Source of the DNA: Pseudomonadota bacterium
GTDB lineage: Bacteria; Pseudomonadota; Gammaproteobacteria; Xanthomonadales; Xanthomonadaceae
Direction: 5' to 3'
Length of the DNA: 28,741 bases
Assembly (NCBI GenBank): GCA_023394655.1
Contig: JAEXAG010000067.1
Location: 1-28,741 of the forward strand
In this document: positions 1 to 7,313 of the stretch, piece by piece
Layout: the number at the start of each line of letters is the position of its first letter
Position numbering within the stretch: position 1 is the first letter of the stretch
The notes under the pieces: generated by a model
The model's input: only the letters and a program-made list of their open reading frames with translations
Databases searched by the model: none
Told to the model about the DNA's origin: nothing
Made by a program: the position numbers and the translations under genes

Positions 1-1205
1 CCATCCTCCATCAGCTTCACCTCGAGCGCGGCGGCCGCGTTGCGGGCACGCTCTCGCGCGAGTTCGATGGAGTCTGCCTTCGCCAGCGTGACGGCCACGC
101 GGCGCTGGCCGGCCACCTTCGGTTTGCCGAACAGCCGCAACGCGCTCGCCGGGACGGAAAGTGCCGCCTCGATGCCCGAGAAAACGGGCACGCCATGGCC
201 TTCGGCGAGTACCGCGCAGGAAGCGGAGGGCGCGAGGTTGGCGATCGCCCCGGCATCGTCCGTGCCGACCGGCAAGCCCAGGATCGCGCGGGCATGCAGG
301 GCGAACTCGCTGAGTTCCTGCGAGACCAGCGTGACCAGCCCGGTGTCGTGCGGCCGCGGGCTGACCTCGGAGAACCAGACCTCGTCGCCCTTCACGAAGA
401 ACTCCATGCCGAACACGCCCCAGCCACCCAGATTGGCGGAGACATCGGCGGCGATGCGCCGGGCGCGCTCCAGCGCAACGGCCGACATCGGCTGGGGTTG
501 CCAGCTTTCGCGGTAGTCGCCGGCGATCTGCGTGTGGCCGATCGGTGCGCAGAACGCGGCGCCGCCGGCGTGGCGTACCGTCAGCAGGGTGATTTCGTAA
601 TCGAAATCCACGAAGCCTTCGACGATGCAGCGCCCTGCCCCGGCGCGTCCGCCGCTCTGCGCGTACGCCCAGGCCGCGTCGATTCCGCCGTCATCACGCA
701 CGGTGGATTGCCCCTTGCCGGAAGACGACATCACCGGCTTGACCACGCACGGGAGGCCGATTTCCGCCACGGCTGCACGGTATTCCTCCAGCGTGTCCAC
801 GAAACGATAGGGCGATGTCGGCGCACCGAGGGTTTCCGCGGCCAGACGGCGGATGCCCTCGCGGTCCATCGTCAGCCACGCGGCCCGGGCGGTGGGGATG
901 ACCATCAAGCCGGCGTCGCGCTCCAGCGCCACCAGCGTCGGGGTGTGGATCGCTTCGATCTCGGGCACGACCAGATGCGGGCGCTCCTGCTCGATCAATG
1001 CCCGCAAGGCCTCGCCATCGAGCATGTCGAGCACGTGGCTTCGATGCGCGACCTGCATGGCCGGGGCATCGGCATAGCGATCCGCGGCGATGACTTCCAC
1101 GCCGAAACGCTGCAGCTCCAGCGCCACCTCCTTGCCGAGTTCGCCGGCGCCAAGCAGCAGGACGCGGGTGGCATGAGGGGAAAGAGGCGTGCCGATCGTG
1201 GTCAT
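1..1205 (-). CDS. purT: Formate-dependent phosphoribosylglycinamide formyltransferase 2 (3' end outside window)
   Basis: PurT uses formate and ATP to formylate glycinamide ribonucleotide in the third step of cytoplasmic purine synthesis, without folate. Translating the minus strand from ATG at 1205 gives 401 codons with no stop before the window edge. The start has the PurT nucleotide-fold motif GAGELGKE (about residues 19-26), followed by DRYADAPAMQVAHRSHV and VPEIEAI, which I recognise as PurT signatures. The ATP-grasp part shows PVMSSSGKGQS and, further on, GVFGMEFFVKGDEVWFSEVSPRPHD (read in two parts), the metal and ATP site. PurT is usually about 390-400 residues, so only a few C-terminal residues are probably missing. 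The gene is divergent from the lipoprotein gene at 1275. A plausible promoter lies at 1238-1265. I see no reason to doubt the assignment. PurK, a relative, lacks this N-terminal series. Confidence 0.95.
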   Translation of the reverse strand, partial: MTTIGTPLSPHATRVLLLGAGELGKEVALELQRFGVEVIAADRYADAPAMQVAHRSHVLDMLDGEALRALIEQERPHLVVPEIEAIHTPTLVALERDAGLMVIPTARAAWLTMDREGIRRLAAETLGAPTSPYRFVDTLEEYRAAVAEIGLPCVVKPVMSSSGKGQSTVRDDGGIDAAWAYAQSGGRAGAGRCIVEGFVDFDYEITLLTVRHAGGAAFCAPIGHTQIAGDYRESWQPQPMSAVALERARRIAADVSANLGGWGVFGMEFFVKGDEVWFSEVSPRPHDTGLVTLVSQELSEFALHARAILGLPVGTDDAGAIANLAPSASCAVLAEGHGVPVFSGIEAALSVPASALRLFGKPKVAGQRRVAVTLAKADSIELARERARNAAAALEVKLMED

Positions 1206-1237
1206 GGAAAGGGTTCGATTGCCGGAGAGGAGCGACC

Positions 1238-1265
1238 AGTTTATGCGCCCGTTTCGATCTGTCAT
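1238..1265 (-). promoter_or_regulatory. Candidate sigma-70 promoter for purT
   Basis: On the minus strand ATGACA (1265-1260, five of six matches to the -35 consensus) is followed after 16 bases by TAAACT (1243-1238, four of six matches to the -10). Transcription would start near 1231, giving a leader of about 26 bases before the purT ATG at 1205. It fills most of the 69-base divergent gap. Called by eye only. Confidence 0.4.
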
Positions 1266-1274
1266 GCTCCGGCG

Positions 1275-2207
1275 ATGATCTCAGGCTCTTTCCGGTTCGC
1301 GGGTCCGATGTTCGCCGGCGCGTTCGCGCTTGGCCTGGCGGCCTGCACGTCCGGCGCTGCCCCGGATCTGCAGCTCGCCGGGCTGGTCACCGATCCCGCG
1401 CTGGACGAGATCAGCGGACTGGCGGCCTCGCGGCGCGATGACGGCGTGCTCTGGGCGCTGGACGACAGCGGCAATCCGGCGCGCCTCTATGCCCTGTCGC
1501 GCCGTGGCAGCCGGCTCGGCACCTTCGACGTGGAAGGCGTGGAAAAACGCGATTGGGAAGATCTCGCCAGCTTCGAGCTGGACGGCAAGCCCTACCTGCT
1601 GGTGGCCGATACCGGCGACAACGGCGGCATCCGCCGGCTGATGCAGCTGCACGTCTTCGAGGAGCCAGCCGATGCTGCGGGCAGCGGGCGCCTGCGGCCG
1701 GCATGGTCGATCGAATTCCGCTGGCCCGATGGGGCCCGCGATTGCGAGGCGGTGGCGGTGGATGTCGAGCGCAACGAGATCCTGCTCTTCAGCAAGAAGC
1801 GGCAGCCGCCGCAGGTGTTCGTCCTGCCGCTGCGCCCGCGGCCGCCGGGCACCGGCCCGCGCGTGGAAACGGCGGCGCTGGCCGGCACCTTGGCCGGCGT
1901 GCCACAGGCGGACGCCCGCGAGCGCCGCGAGAATCCGGCCATGGCCCGCCTGCGCAGTCAGGTGACCGCCGCGGACATCGCCCCGCAACGCGATGCCGTC
2001 GCCGTGCTGACCTACGACAACCTGCTGATCTATCGACGGCAGGCGGCGCAGAGCTGGCCGCAGGCGCTGGCCTCGCCACCGCAGGTGGTCCGCCTGCGAT
2101 TTCTGCCACAGGCCGAGGCGGTGGCTTGGTCGCAGGTGGGTGGCGGGATCTTCGCCACCGGCGAGTTCAATCCCGCACCGATCATGTACCTGCCATACGC
2201 GCGGTGA
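1275..2207 (+). CDS. Beta-propeller-like lipoprotein of unknown function
   Basis: This 310-residue protein begins with a short signal and an LGLAAC lipobox (Cys24), so it is probably lipidated and anchored to a membrane facing the periplasm. After the anchor, segments such as DEISGLAAS, LWALDDSGNPARLYAL, KRDWEDLASF and LVADTGDNGG alternate short strands with acidic turns. The 'DSGN...WEDLA...D-GDN' order resembles a group of propeller-like proteins related to phytase/NHL-type folds. I do not recognise a catalytic set and give no function. The ATG at 1275 is chosen because it starts a proper lipoprotein signal. The open frame continues upstream to 195, but that part lies antisense to purT and does not look like protein. 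The gene ends 58 bases before the SPFH gene, separated from it by the palindromic promoter at 2214-2241. Confidence 0.75.
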   Translation: MISGSFRFAGPMFAGAFALGLAACTSGAAPDLQLAGLVTDPALDEISGLAASRRDDGVLWALDDSGNPARLYALSRRGSRLGTFDVEGVEKRDWEDLASFELDGKPYLLVADTGDNGGIRRLMQLHVFEEPADAAGSGRLRPAWSIEFRWPDGARDCEAVAVDVERNEILLFSKKRQPPQVFVLPLRPRPPGTGPRVETAALAGTLAGVPQADARERRENPAMARLRSQVTAADIAPQRDAVAVLTYDNLLIYRRQAAQSWPQALASPPQVVRLRFLPQAEAVAWSQVGGGIFATGEFNPAPIMYLPYAR

Positions 2208-2213
2208 GCCTGC

Positions 2214-2241
2214 TTGACATGTGATATCAATTTGATATCGT
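2214..2241 (+). promoter_or_regulatory. Promoter with 17-bp palindromic operator in front of the SPFH operon
   Basis: A perfect -35 TTGACA (2214-2219) is followed after 16 bases by TATCGT (2236-2241, four of six). Most of the spacer is a perfect inverted repeat, GATATCAA-T-TTGATATC (2223-2239). Read as boxes, it is TGATATCA (2222-2229) plus TGATATCG (2233-2240), whose centres are 11 bases apart, about one helical turn. Ribbon-helix-helix repressors of the Arc/MetJ kind bind paired boxes of this size, and the operon encodes such a protein at 3413. Binding here would block RNA polymerase. That the operon's own RHH protein is the ligand is inference. The block is strikingly AT-rich against its surroundings. 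Because T6 (2241-2246) follows the palindrome, a weak terminator for the lipoprotein gene is the alternative reading. Confidence 0.65.
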
Positions 2242-2265
2242 TTTTTCAAACAGAGGAGCCGCCCC

Positions 2266-3132
2266 ATGAAAGAACAGCCCATCCATTCCCTTCCCGGCGT
2301 GCCGGTATTGCTGGCCTTGTTCGTTGCCGTGCTGGCATCCGGCTGGCTCGCCTTCGCGGGCTTCAGCGGTGGCCTGCCGATCGTGGCCGGCATCGCGGGC
2401 GTCGTGCTGGCACTCGTCGCACTGTTCCTGATGCTGGGCGTGTACATGGTCGAGCCCAACCAGGCCGCCGTGCTCAACTTCTTCGGCAAGTACGTCGGCA
2501 CCGCCAAGGAAAACGGCCTGCGCTGGAACAATCCCTTCTACGGCAAGCGCAAGGTCTCGATGCGGGTACGCAACTTCGAAAGCGGCAAGCTCAAGGTCAA
2601 CGAGCTGGACGGTTCGCCGATCGAAATCGCCGCGGTCATCGTCTGGCAGGTCGTGGATGCGTCCGAAGCCGTCTACAACGTGGATGACTACGAGAGCTTC
2701 GTGCACATCCAGTCCGAAGCGGCGCTGCGCTCGATGGCCACCAGCTACCCCTACGATCAGCACGAGGAAGGCCAGCTGGCCCTGCGCAGCCACGCCGCCG
2801 AGATCTCCGAACACCTGCAGAAGGAGCTGGCCGAACGCCTTGCCGACGCCGGCGTGGTGGTGCTCGATGCCCGCATCAGCCACCTGGCGTATGCACCGGA
2901 AATCGCCCAGGCGATGCTGCAGCGGCAGCAGGCCAACGCCATCATCGCCGCGCGTACCCGCATCGTCGCGGGCGCGGTGGGCATGGTGGAAATGGCCCTG
3001 TCCGAGCTGCAGAAAAACGGCACCGTGGAGCTCGACGAGGAACGCAAGGCGGCGATGGTCAGCAACCTGCTGGTCGTGCTCTGCGGCGAACGCGCCACCC
3101 AGCCGGTGGTGAACGCGGGCACGCTGTACTGA
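2266..3132 (+). CDS. SPFH/band-7 (stomatin/prohibitin-like) membrane protein
   Basis: A 288-residue protein with two hydrophobic segments near the N-terminus (about 10-32 and 37-61), followed directly by an SPFH domain. The transition reads YMVEPNQAAVLNFFGKYVGT, then GLRWNNPFYGK and later SPIEIAAVIVWQV, all typical of band-7 proteins. The C-terminal third (from about residue 165) is rich in charged helix and includes EISEHLQKELAERLADAGV and APEIAQAMLQRQQA, the usual oligomerising coiled region. SPFH proteins form large rings or microdomains on membranes and often scaffold proteases or stress responses. No partner protease is encoded beside it. The start has a strong ribosome site, AGAGGAG (2252-2258), seven bases before the ATG. 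The stop overlaps the next start by one base (TGATG), so it heads a tightly coupled operon. Confidence 0.9.
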   Translation: MKEQPIHSLPGVPVLLALFVAVLASGWLAFAGFSGGLPIVAGIAGVVLALVALFLMLGVYMVEPNQAAVLNFFGKYVGTAKENGLRWNNPFYGKRKVSMRVRNFESGKLKVNELDGSPIEIAAVIVWQVVDASEAVYNVDDYESFVHIQSEAALRSMATSYPYDQHEEGQLALRSHAAEISEHLQKELAERLADAGVVVLDARISHLAYAPEIAQAMLQRQQANAIIAARTRIVAGAVGMVEMALSELQKNGTVELDEERKAAMVSNLLVVLCGERATQPVVNAGTLY

Positions 3133-3416
3133 TGGACGGACTCGTGGGGGCACTGGTGATGGCGGTGCTCGCGCTGCCCGCGGTCGGCATGGCGGCGTGG
3201 TTCGCGCGCGATCCGCGCCCCGCCTCCGCCACCATCGCGATGCACCTGGCGCTGGTCGGCATCGTGATGCTTCTGTCCGCACTTGGCGTCTACTTCCTCC
3301 GCGATGACGAAAGTGCCGTTGGCGTGCTCGCCATCCTGCTTTTGGTGGCGGTCAATGCGCTCGTCGTCTCGCTTCTGTGGCGCATGCGGAGGTTCCAGCG
3401 AGGCGGCCGCCGGTGA
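3132..3416 (+). CDS. Small three-helix membrane protein of the SPFH operon
   Basis: A 94-residue protein made almost entirely of three hydrophobic segments, at about residues 2-24, 34-56 and 62-84, ending in a basic tail (RMRRFQRGGRR) that would stay in the cytoplasm. I do not recognise a family. It starts on the last base of the SPFH stop codon, and its own stop overlaps the RHH gene start by four bases (GTGA), so the three are almost certainly co-translated. Position suggests it could be a membrane partner of the SPFH protein. That is inference from gene order only. Confidence 0.8.
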   Translation: MDGLVGALVMAVLALPAVGMAAWFARDPRPASATIAMHLALVGIVMLLSALGVYFLRDDESAVGVLAILLLVAVNALVVSLLWRMRRFQRGGRR

Positions 3417-3601
3417 GTGAAAAGAAGGCCTATCCGCTGCGCATCAATGCCGCCATCCTGCAGGAAGTGCAGAAGTGGGCGGATGACGAGCTGCGCAGCG
3501 TGAACGCCCAGATCGAATACGTGCTCCGCGATGCACTGCGTCGTGCGGGGCGAATCCGCAAACCCGAAGCCAATCAAGTCAACGAGGAGCAGGATCCATG
3601 A
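3413..3601 (+). CDS. Arc-type ribbon-helix-helix DNA-binding protein
   Basis: A 62-residue protein with the ribbon-helix-helix layout: a short strand (about residues 5-11, KAYPLRIN) that would dock into the major groove as a dimer ribbon, helix A (13-28, ILQEVQKWADDEL) and helix B (29-46, SVNAQIEYVLRDALRRAG). The N-Q-I-E-Y-x-L-R-x-A pattern is the one seen in Arc-family regulators. The chosen GTG start at 3413 gives a GTGA overlap with the upstream stop. An in-frame GTG at 3377 would add 12 residues and is less likely. It is encoded with no toxin next to it, so I read it as a transcription regulator, probably of its own operon through the palindrome at 2223-2239 (inference). The acidic tail NQVNEEQDP is unlikely to bind DNA. 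Confidence 0.85.
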   Translation: MSEKKAYPLRINAAILQEVQKWADDELRSVNAQIEYVLRDALRRAGRIRKPEANQVNEEQDP

Positions 3602-3777
3602 ACGAACGCTGGGAATACCGGGTCATCGACGTGTCCGCCAACCTGGCCGGCCGCCCGGGCGAGAAGGTCGAGCAGACTCTCAACGAACTGGGCGAACAGG
3701 GCTGGGAACTGGTGGCGGCGCTGCGCTCCAACCTGGTGGAGCCGACCCGCCTCTACCTGAAACGCCGCAAGGCCTGA
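3598..3777 (+). CDS. DUF4177-like miniprotein, first copy
   Basis: A 59-residue protein starting with ATG at 3598 that overlaps the RHH stop codon (ATGA). The sequence has the DUF4177 outline: RWEYRVID at the N-terminus, LNELGEQGWELVAAL in the middle, and a basic end, LYLKRRKA. The function of the family is unknown. Proteins of this type are short alpha/beta folds whose W-E-Y and G-W-E-L residues are the conserved core. A similar gene follows 13 bases later, so the operon carries two copies. Overlaps with the regulator gene show it belongs to the SPFH operon. Confidence 0.8.
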   Translation: MNERWEYRVIDVSANLAGRPGEKVEQTLNELGEQGWELVAALRSNLVEPTRLYLKRRKA

Positions 3778-3790
3778 GCCGGAGCCGCCC

Positions 3791-3973
3791 ATGAGCACGC
3801 GCTGGGAATACCACATCCTCAAGATGCCGACGAATCTCTGGGGCACGGTCGACGAGAAGAAGCTCGGCGAGCAGTTCGCCCAGCTCGGCCGCCAGGGCTG
3901 GGAGATGGTGAGTTTCAACGCCAACCCGATGACCGGCGCGCCGCTGGCCATCTTCAAGCGGCCGATGTCCTGA
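3791..3973 (+). CDS. DUF4177-like miniprotein, second copy
   Basis: A 60-residue paralogue of the preceding protein. It shares the same landmarks (RWEYHILK, then LGEQFAQLGRQGWEMVSF and a terminal FKRPMS) but differs widely elsewhere, including an inserted NLWGTVDEKK stretch, so the duplication is old or the two have different partners. The two proteins might form a heterodimer, which is speculation. Its stop (3971-3973) is one base from the start of the hydrolase gene, so transcription probably continues into it. Confidence 0.8.
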   Translation: MSTRWEYHILKMPTNLWGTVDEKKLGEQFAQLGRQGWEMVSFNANPMTGAPLAIFKRPMS

Positions 3974-3974
3974 C

Positions 3975-5276
3975 ATGCGCCGTCTCCTGCTTGCCACGGC
4001 GCTCGCCGTGATGACGATGAACGTCCCTGCCCAGGTCGCGCCAGAACGCGCACGTGAAATCTCCAACCGCCTGCTCGACCACCTCGACCACGGCCGGTTC
4101 GCCGAGGCCGAAGCGATGTTCGACGAGGCGATGCGTGCCGCGGTCCCGAAGGCGCAGTTGGCCTCGGTCTGGCAATCGCTGTCTCCGGCGAAGGCACGAG
4201 GCGGGGCGGAACTCGTCAGCCAAGGCACGACGCAAGTGGTACGCACGCCGCTCGAGCGAGTGGAAGCGGACTTCGTTTCCACCGTCGCCATCGCGGCCGA
4301 TGGCCGCGTCTCCGGCCTGTTCGTGCAGCCTGCGGCGCGGGCCATCGCGCCGGCACCCGCCGTCCCCGTGGACGCGAATTACACGGAACACGACACCATC
4401 GTCGGCGAAGGTGAGCGCGCCCTGCCCGCCACGCTTGCGCTGCCGAAGGGACAAGGCCCCTTCCCCACCGTGGTTCTGGTGCATGGTTCCGGCGCGCACG
4501 ACCGCGATGAAACCATCGGCCCGAACCGGCCTTTCCTCGACATCGCGCGCGGCCTCGCTTCCCGCGGCATCGCGGTGCTGCGCTACGAGAAACGCAACCG
4601 CGTGCGTCCGCAGGATCATGCCGACGGCGTGGACATCGACGGCGAAACCACCGATTACGCGCTGCTGGCGGTGGCGCGGCTTCGGCAGACGCCGGGCATC
4701 GATGCCTCGCGCATCTTCGTGCTCGGCCACAGCCAGGGCGGGATGATGGCCCCGCGCATCGGCCGCCGCGATCCCGCCATCGCCGGCCTGATCCTGTTCG
4801 CCGCACCGGCGCGCAAGCTGCTGGACATCCTCGTCGAGCAGAACGATCGCCTGCTGCGGATGCAGGGCCAGCGCGAAAGCGCGGCCGGCATCGCCCACAT
4901 GCAGATACTCGAATCACAGGTGGCGGCGATCCGCCGCGATGGCGATGTGGCCGCCACCGGCACGCCCCTGGACCAGCCTGCCGCCTATTGGCGAAGCGTG
5001 GATGCGGTCGATCCCCTGGCCGAGGCGCGCGCGGCCAACCAGCCGCTGCTGGTGCTGCATGGCGGCCACGACATCCAGGTGGTCGATGCGGATTTCGCGC
5101 TCTGGCAATCGCTTTCCGCCACGCGCGCAGGCATGACCCTGAAGCGCTATCCGGAGCTCAACCACCTCGGCATGAAAAGCGAGGCAGGCGCAGGCCTTGC
5201 CAGCTACGAGGTTCCGGGCCATGTCGATGAGGCGTTGATCACCGACATCGCCGCTTGGATCAGGGCGCGCCGATGA
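3975..5276 (+). CDS. Secreted alpha/beta hydrolase with N-terminal DUF3887-like domain
   Basis: A 433-residue protein with a probable cleaved signal peptide (MRRLLLATALAVMTMNVPAQ). Residues of about 25-120 form a small helix-rich and strand-rich domain (RLLDHLDHGRFAEAEAMFDEAM...) like the DUF3887 domains that precede exported hydrolases. The rest is an alpha/beta hydrolase with the oxyanion region VVLVHGSGAHDRDE (about 166-179). The likely nucleophile is Ser253 in GHSQGG, with Asp366 in GGHDIQVVD and His397 in ELNHLGM. It resembles periplasmic serine esterases or peptidase-like hydrolases. The substrate cannot be read from sequence. It starts one base after the second DUF4177 stop, and its own stop overlaps the following gene (ATGA), so it belongs to the same transcription unit. 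Confidence 0.85.
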   Translation: MRRLLLATALAVMTMNVPAQVAPERAREISNRLLDHLDHGRFAEAEAMFDEAMRAAVPKAQLASVWQSLSPAKARGGAELVSQGTTQVVRTPLERVEADFVSTVAIAADGRVSGLFVQPAARAIAPAPAVPVDANYTEHDTIVGEGERALPATLALPKGQGPFPTVVLVHGSGAHDRDETIGPNRPFLDIARGLASRGIAVLRYEKRNRVRPQDHADGVDIDGETTDYALLAVARLRQTPGIDASRIFVLGHSQGGMMAPRIGRRDPAIAGLILFAAPARKLLDILVEQNDRLLRMQGQRESAAGIAHMQILESQVAAIRRDGDVAATGTPLDQPAAYWRSVDAVDPLAEARAANQPLLVLHGGHDIQVVDADFALWQSLSATRAGMTLKRYPELNHLGMKSEAGAGLASYEVPGHVDEALITDIAAWIRARR

Positions 5277-5797
5277 GCGGGCGCCGGCGCGACTTCGCGG
5301 TGACGCCACCGGACATGCGGGTGATCATCGGCATCATCGCGCTCACGATGCTGATCACCCTCCTCGCGCTGGGGATGGCGTGGCGGGAGGCGGGCAGCAT
5401 CGCGATGTCATGGGCGATTGGCGTGGTCGCGGTGATCGTGCCGGCGCTGCTGGCGGTGGCGACACTCCGGCGTCGGATCGAGCTGGTCGATGACCGTCTG
5501 GAGGTGGTGGCCGGGCTGAACCGGACTTCCGTGCCGATCGCCGCGCTCGATCTGGCGCGTGCGCGCATCGCGGATGTCGGCGACCGCCCCGAGAATCGCG
5601 TCGGCATCAAGATGTTCGGCACATCGATGCCGGGCTATCAGGCGGGCCATTTCCGGCAGATCGGTGGCACCCGGGTGTTCGCACTGGTGACCGGCAAGCA
5701 ACGCGTGCTGGTGCTGCCGGAACATGGCGGCCGTTTGCTGATGCTCAGCGTGGAACGGCCGCAGGCCTTGCTGGAAGCCCTGCGCGCAGCCGCCTGA
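5273..5797 (+). CDS. Membrane protein with a bacterial PH-like (bPH_5-type) domain
   Basis: A 174-residue protein starting with ATG inside the upstream stop (ATGA overlap). Two hydrophobic segments (about 17-37 and 44-65) form a hairpin in the membrane. The C-terminal half follows, with RRRIELVDDRLEVVAG, then GIKMFGTSMPGYQAGHF and KQRVLVLPEHGGRLLML, the strand pattern of bacterial PH-like domains. Such domains are thought to serve protein or lipid interaction at the membrane. Function is unknown. As the last gene of the run that starts with the SPFH protein, it may act in the same membrane context. It ends 11 bases from the convergent pgi gene, and a 5-bp inverted repeat, CTGAA/TTCAG (5794-5812), covers both stop codons. 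Confidence 0.7.
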   Translation: MSGRRRDFAVTPPDMRVIIGIIALTMLITLLALGMAWREAGSIAMSWAIGVVAVIVPALLAVATLRRRIELVDDRLEVVAGLNRTSVPIAALDLARARIADVGDRPENRVGIKMFGTSMPGYQAGHFRQIGGTRVFALVTGKQRVLVLPEHGGRLLMLSVERPQALLEALRAAA

Positions 5798-5808
5798 AGC
5801 GGCCGGAT

Positions 5809-7308
5809 TCAGCGATCGCGGATCTGCGCGAGGAGTTCGCGGGTGATCGGATCGGTCGCTTCCGACTCCCCCAGCAGCGCAGGCAGGAGCGTGCTCGCCC
5901 GCTGCTTGCCCAGTTCCACGCCGAACTGGTCGAAGGCATTGATGCCCCAGAGCACCGATTGCAGATAGACACTGTGCTCGTGCAAGGCGAGCAGGTGGCC
6001 GAGCGCATCCGGCGTCAGCGCATCAAGCAGCAGCAGCGTGGAGGGCCGGCCACCGGGATAGCGGCGCTGCGGATCCTCGCTGTCCTGCCCGTTGGCCAGC
6101 GCCTCGCACTGGCCCAGCAGGTTCGACAACAGGGCGCGATGGCTGCCGGCGTAATCGTGGTCCGGGCGAACGACGCCGATGAAATCGGCGGGTACGATCT
6201 CGGTGCCTTGGTGCAGCGCCTGGAAGAAACTGTGCTGGCAATCGCAGCCGGTCCCGCCCCACCACACCGGCACGGTATCCACTTCAAGCGGCGAGCCATC
6301 CAGCCGGACACCCTTGCCGAGGCTTTCCATCACCAGCTGCTGCAGATAGGCCGGCAACAGGCGCAGGCGTTCGTCGTAGGCGAAGATGCCTTGCGTCGCC
6401 CGGCCCATCGCATTGCGGTTCCAGATGGCAGTCAGTGCGTGCCAGAAGGCCATGTTGCGCTCCGGCGGCGCATCCAGCACGTGCCGATCGAACGCGGCGG
6501 CACCCGCCAGCAAGGCGCGGAATGCCGGCATCCCGAGTGCCAGCGCCACCGGCATTCCCACCGCCGAGCAAAGCGAATAGCGGCCACCGACCCAGTCCCA
6601 CATCGGCAGGATGCGTTCGGGCGCGATGCCGAACTCCTCGCTGGCGCGCGGCACGTTGGCGGTGACCGCGTAAAGCTGCCCGGACGAACCCAGCCAATCG
6701 CGGAGGATGGCCCCGTTGAGCAGGGTTTCCAGCGTGCCGAAGCTCTTGGATATCAGGATGCCCGCGGTGTGCGCCGGATCCAGCCCGGCCAGCGTGCGGG
6801 TGATGGCCGCGGCATCGACGTTCGAGACGAAATGCACGCGCAGCGGATTGCCGGGACGCGACAAGGCATCCACCACCATCCGCGGCCCGAGGTCCGAGCC
6901 GCCGATGCCCACGCTCACCACGTCGCGGATGTCGGGATCGGCGTGGATCGCTTCGACCATCGCCGCCATGCGTCCCAGCGCATCGTCGGCATCGGCACGC
7001 GCCGCACGGGCGGCCGGCGCATCGGAAATATCACCGCGCAGCGCGACGTGCAGAGCGGCCCGGTCCTCGCTGGCGTTGACGTGTTCGCCATCGACCATGC
7101 GCCGGAACGCGCCGGCCAGATCGGCCTCCGCGGCCAGCTCGAACAGGGCAGCGAGCGCCTGCCGATCGTAGGACTGGCGCGCGAAGCTGGCATGCAGCGG
7201 CCCGACGCGCAGGGCGAAATCACGGGCGCGGCCGGGATCGGCGGACAGGATTTCCTGCAGCGGCTTCCCTGCCAGGCGCGACGCTTGTTCCTTCAAGCGC
7301 GAGGGCAT
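5809..7308 (-). CDS. pgi: Glucose-6-phosphate isomerase
   Basis: This 499-residue enzyme interconverts glucose-6-phosphate and fructose-6-phosphate in the cytoplasm, at the head of glycolysis and gluconeogenesis. Motifs in order: VGIGGSDLGPR (about 133-143), ISKSFGTLET (187-196, sugar-phosphate loop), DWVGGRYSLCSAVG (238-251, the family signature), and the second signature ending FDQFGVELGKQ (459-469). Catalytic positions are present: Glu328 in MESLGKG, His359 in QHSFFQALHQGTE and Lys468. The start at 7308 is five bases downstream of the panD stop, so the two are probably co-transcribed. The open frame continues upstream through panD in another frame, and I discarded that extension. Length is within the usual range for the short proteobacterial form. 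Confidence 0.96.
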   Translation of the reverse strand: MPSRLKEQASRLAGKPLQEILSADPGRARDFALRVGPLHASFARQSYDRQALAALFELAAEADLAGAFRRMVDGEHVNASEDRAALHVALRGDISDAPAARAARADADDALGRMAAMVEAIHADPDIRDVVSVGIGGSDLGPRMVVDALSRPGNPLRVHFVSNVDAAAITRTLAGLDPAHTAGILISKSFGTLETLLNGAILRDWLGSSGQLYAVTANVPRASEEFGIAPERILPMWDWVGGRYSLCSAVGMPVALALGMPAFRALLAGAAAFDRHVLDAPPERNMAFWHALTAIWNRNAMGRATQGIFAYDERLRLLPAYLQQLVMESLGKGVRLDGSPLEVDTVPVWWGGTGCDCQHSFFQALHQGTEIVPADFIGVVRPDHDYAGSHRALLSNLLGQCEALANGQDSEDPQRRYPGGRPSTLLLLDALTPDALGHLLALHEHSVYLQSVLWGINAFDQFGVELGKQRASTLLPALLGESEATDPITRELLAQIRDR

Positions 7309-7313
7309 GCGGG

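Noticed and set aside
195..1274. A long open plus-strand frame running from 195 into the lipoprotein gene
   Set aside because: It is antisense to purT, reads as Arg/Gly/His-rich sequence without domains, and the lipoprotein has its own signal peptide at 1275.
3413..3973. RHH gene plus small genes as a toxin-antitoxin system
   Set aside because: The neighbours are DUF4177-like proteins and a membrane protein, without toxin-fold motifs (no RelE, MazF, HicA or PIN features), and they sit inside a larger SPFH operon.
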